A stretch of DNA of 64,000 bases from an uncultured Pelagibacteraceae bacterium (lineage in GTDB: Bacteria; Pseudomonadota; Alphaproteobacteria; Pelagibacterales; Pelagibacteraceae). Shown piece after piece: positions 61,818-64,000 of the stretch (the first letter of the stretch is position 1; every line of letters begins with the position of its first letter). A program made the position numbers and the translations under genes. The notes under the pieces are model-generated. The model did not search any database, was not told the DNA's origin, and saw only the letters and a program-made list of their open reading frames with translations. The stretch spans positions 124,001 to 188,000 of the forward strand of contig CACHEF010000002.1 of assembly GCA_902578775.1 (NCBI GenBank). The letters run 5' to 3'.

Positions 61818-63104
61818 ATGACAATAAAATATTTAAAAAAATCACCAAAAACTCCATCGACAGATGACTCTAAAACTACAGAAATAGTAAAAAAACTCCT
61901 AAAAGAAATTGAAACTTCAAAAGAGGAGGCTTGCATTAGTTTAACTAAAAAGTTTGATAAATATGATGGTGAAATAGTTGTTTCAAAAGAAAGAATTGAA
62001 AAAATTAATAAAGAATTAGATCAAAAAACAAAAGATGATATTCAATTTTCTTATGAACGTGTAAGAAAATTTGCAGAAGCACAATTAAAAAATTACGGTC
62101 AAGATTTTGAAGTTGAATTATCACCAGGATTATATGCGGGTCAAAAATTAATACCTATTAACACAGCTGGATGTTATATACCTGGAGGAAGATATGCACA
62201 TATTGCATCAGCGGTTATGAGTGTAACAACAGCTAAAGTGGCTGGAGTTAAAAACATAATTGCTTGTAGCCCTCCTAAAGAAGGTGTGGGTGCTCATCCT
62301 GCAATTATTTATACTGCGAATTTATGTGGTGCAGATGTAATATTAAATTTAGGAGGAGTTCCGGGTATTGCAGCTATGACAAATGGATTATTTAAAAATC
62401 CTCCTGCAGATATTCTTGTAGGACCAGGAAATCAGTTTGTAGCTGAAGCAAAAAGAATATTATTTGGAAAAGTTGGTATAGATCTATTTGCAGGACCAAC
62501 AGAAATAGCAGTCATTGCAGATGATAAAGCTGATGCTGAAATGGTTGCTGTAGATTTAGTAGGACAAGCTGAACATGGTTATAATTCTCCTGCTTGGTTA
62601 TATACAACTAGTAAAAGGTTAGCTGAGGAGGTGATGAAAAAAGTTCCTGAACTAATTGCTGAATTACCTGAAGTACCTAGGACTAGTGCTGAAGCTGCTT
62701 GGAGAGATTATGGTGAAGTTATCCTATGTGATACCGATGAAGAAATAGCAAAAATAAGTGATGAATATGCACCTGAACATCTAGAGGTTCAAACACAAAA
62801 CCTTGAATGGTTTCATAAAAGATTAAAAAATTATGGTTCTTTATTTATAGGGGAAGAAACTACTGTTGCTTATGGTGACAAATGCTCAGGCACAAACCAT
62901 ATATTACCAACAAAAGGTGCAGGAAGATACACGGGTGGCTTGTTTGTAGGAAAATTTATTAAAACTTTAAGTTTCCAAAGAATGACAAAAGAGTCTACTA
63001 AGTCAGTTGGTGCTGCATGTGCAAGAATATCAAGATATGAGGGCATGGAAGCACATGCAAGAACAGGTGATGTTAGACTAAGAAAATATGGTTTTTCAAA
63101 TTAA
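61818..63104 (+). CDS. HisD-family dehydrogenase, sulfopropanediol dehydrogenase (HpsN)-like
   Basis: 428 aa. The histidinol dehydrogenase catalytic set is intact: GQAEHGYNSP (Q and H), APEHLEVQ (E/H), GDKCSGTNH (D) and EAHARTGDVRLR (H). However, GPTE replaces GPSE of biosynthetic HisD, and the lines GQAEHGYNSP and GRYTGGLFVGKFIKT are those of HpsN, which oxidises 2,3-dihydroxypropane-1-sulfonate. Neighbouring Ldh_2 and Pta, rather than his genes, also argue for a catabolic role. The terminal stop overlaps the convergent LysE gene. Biosynthetic HisD remains possible. Confidence 0.82.
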   Translation: MTIKYLKKSPKTPSTDDSKTTEIVKKLLKEIETSKEEACISLTKKFDKYDGEIVVSKERIEKINKELDQKTKDDIQFSYERVRKFAEAQLKNYGQDFEVELSPGLYAGQKLIPINTAGCYIPGGRYAHIASAVMSVTTAKVAGVKNIIACSPPKEGVGAHPAIIYTANLCGADVILNLGGVPGIAAMTNGLFKNPPADILVGPGNQFVAEAKRILFGKVGIDLFAGPTEIAVIADDKADAEMVAVDLVGQAEHGYNSPAWLYTTSKRLAEEVMKKVPELIAELPEVPRTSAEAAWRDYGEVILCDTDEEIAKISDEYAPEHLEVQTQNLEWFHKRLKNYGSLFIGEETTVAYGDKCSGTNHILPTKGAGRYTGGLFVGKFIKTLSFQRMTKESTKSVGAACARISRYEGMEAHARTGDVRLRKYGFSN

Positions 63105-63710
63105 AGAAGTTGTTTCCTTTATTATATAAATTGTGAGTAATAACATGAAAGCAATTATAAAATTATTTATGAATTTCCATATTTTTTCACTTCGAGCATA
63201 TTTTGATAAATAAGTAGATAAATAGCCTAATAAAAAAAAGAAGATAAAAGATGCTATAGAAGCACCAATTCCAAAATATATTTTTTCATATAATAAAAAG
63301 TTTTTTGAAAAATTTCCTAAAAAAAAAACAGTATCAGAATATACATGAGCATTTAGATATGTAAAACCAAGTGTCTTCAAGACAATATTTATTTTGGATA
63401 TATCTTTTGTTTGAGTATTAAAACTTATATTTTTTTTTATAGATTTAATTTTAGAAAAGATAAAATAAATTAAAAAAATTATTAATAATATATTTAGAAT
63501 TAATTCTACAAGAATATTAAAATATTGATGAAAAAAGTGGAATAAAAGAATGCCTGAAAATATTAGAATTAAGTCTGAACAGGAACAAATTAAACAGACT
63601 AAAAAAACATACTGTTTTTTAAGCCCTTGTTCTATTACAAAGATATTTTGAGCACCAATCGCTAGGATTAAACTAAGCCCGGTAACAAAACCTAGTACCA
63701 GGTATTCCAT
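63096..63710 (-). CDS. LysE/ArgO-family amino acid exporter
   Basis: 204 aa with about six membrane segments. GAQNIFVIEQGLKKQYVFLV is the LysE/ArgO N-terminal motif and TLGFTYLNAHVYSDTVFFLG the conserved second-half motif (usually F.NPH..LDT). The proline is replaced, giving LNAHVYSDT as in the ArgO branch. It exports basic amino acids or related amines in known members. Stops within the last codons of the convergent HisD-like gene (nine-base overlap). Confidence 0.84.
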   Translation of the reverse strand: MEYLVLGFVTGLSLILAIGAQNIFVIEQGLKKQYVFLVCLICSCSDLILIFSGILLFHFFHQYFNILVELILNILLIIFLIYFIFSKIKSIKKNISFNTQTKDISKINIVLKTLGFTYLNAHVYSDTVFFLGNFSKNFLLYEKIYFGIGASIASFIFFFLLGYLSTYLSKYARSEKIWKFINNFIIAFMLLLTIYIIKETTSLI

Positions 63711-63721
63711 CTAAGCTAAAA

Positions 63722-64000
63722 TTATTCTGGATTAGCTGTTAAAGTTTTAATCTCTAGAATATTTTCGTTAGGGTCTTTTACAAAAAATGTTTCTTGCTCG
63801 TATTTAGTTCCTTTAAATCTTAGATAAGGTTCATCATAATACTTTGCACCTTTTTCTTTCAATCTATTTTTTAAAGTATCAAAATCTTTTCTTGATAAAT
63901 GAACTCCAAAATGTGGAACAGAAACGTTACCCATATCTACATCGTGTCTTTCGTTATCTAGTTTATGCTCACTTGCATGGAGAGTTAATTCATTTCCCCA
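63722..64000 (-). CDS. VOC (glyoxalase/dioxygenase fold) family protein, partial
   Basis: The frame runs off the right window edge; 92 residues are visible, beginning inside the protein with WGNELTLHASEHKLDNERHD. HFGVHLSRKDFDTLKNRLKE and FFVKDPNENILEIKTL form the second half of a VOC module with the terminal metal-ligand glutamate (LEIK). An internal ATG at 63934 is not the start, because the frame is open upstream and carries family sequence. Function unspecified. Confidence 0.78.
   Translation of the reverse strand, partial: WGNELTLHASEHKLDNERHDVDMGNVSVPHFGVHLSRKDFDTLKNRLKEKGAKYYDEPYLRFKGTKYEQETFFVKDPNENILEIKTLTANPE

Noticed and set aside
61818-63104. Plain biosynthetic histidinol dehydrogenase
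   Set aside because: Not excluded, but GPTE, GQAEHGYNSP and GRYTGGLFVGKF differ from biosynthetic HisD and no his genes are adjacent, so I favour the HpsN-like call.

Overview
The window looks like a SAR11 (Pelagibacterales, 'Candidatus Pelagibacter'-like) alphaproteobacterial chromosome. The evidence is strong AT-richness, very short or absent intergenic gaps, many convergent genes that abut or overlap at their stops, no insertion sequences or CRISPR, and a gene stock dominated by periplasmic binding-protein transporters (TRAP, polar amino acid ABC, taurine ABC). This identification rests on gene content and style, not on a database search. After annotation no gene-free stretch exceeds about 210 bases.

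Region 1 (1-18.4 kb) is mostly housekeeping and carbon metabolism. It holds the end of citrate synthase, a methyltransferase, class Ia ribonucleotide reductase (nrdAB) with a repeat-rich leader, a phosphohexomutase, a long charged-helix protein, and a DUF2061 membrane protein behind a structured leader. A minus-strand TRAP transporter-dusA-TauE/SafE-malonyl-CoA decarboxylase group diverges from a CoA-transferase gene. Then come an extended RNA polymerase omega subunit, an MFS transporter, a beta-hydroxyacid dehydrogenase, and a PNPOx/HmoA-type pair with small membrane proteins.

Region 2 (18.4-23.4 kb) mixes methyltransferases, a gamma-carbonic anhydrase-like protein, a thioredoxin-like protein and glycosyltransferases (GT4, GT9). 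Region 3 (23.4-30.9 kb) is a tightly packed minus-strand operon: MTA phosphorylase (mtnP), a secreted serine hydrolase, MTR-1-P isomerase (mtnA), a class II aldolase and a fused AdoMet decarboxylase-spermidine synthase. A polar amino acid ABC transporter follows, and adenine phosphoribosyltransferase diverges upstream. Together these form a plausible closed circuit: spermidine synthesis releases MTA, and MTA is split into adenine (to AMP) and MTR-1-P, which is isomerised and cleaved.

Region 4 (30.9-59.7 kb) is a surface-glycan island in two parts. The first part makes dTDP-sugars and uronic acid nucleotide sugars (rfbB, rfbA, a reductase-like SDR, a UDP-GlcA epimerase-like protein, a nucleotide-sugar dehydrogenase, GT4s). 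The second is a CDP-glucose-derived deoxysugar set (rfbF, rfbG, a PLP 3-dehydrase-like protein) with a ThDP enzyme, an Old Yellow Enzyme-like flavoprotein and several SDR reductases. Between the parts lie a tRNA (CAU), tandem tail-anchored small proteins, a two-HTH regulator, a BASS transporter and a taurine locus: tauABC with an unusually long TauC, facing an aminotransferase-alanine dehydrogenase-FAD oxidase operon.

Region 5 (59.8-64 kb) has an Ldh_2-type dehydrogenase, a phosphotransacetylase-like enzyme, a HisD-family enzyme resembling sulfopropanediol dehydrogenase, a LysE/ArgO exporter and a partial VOC protein. With the taurine genes, this suggests organosulfonate use as a theme.
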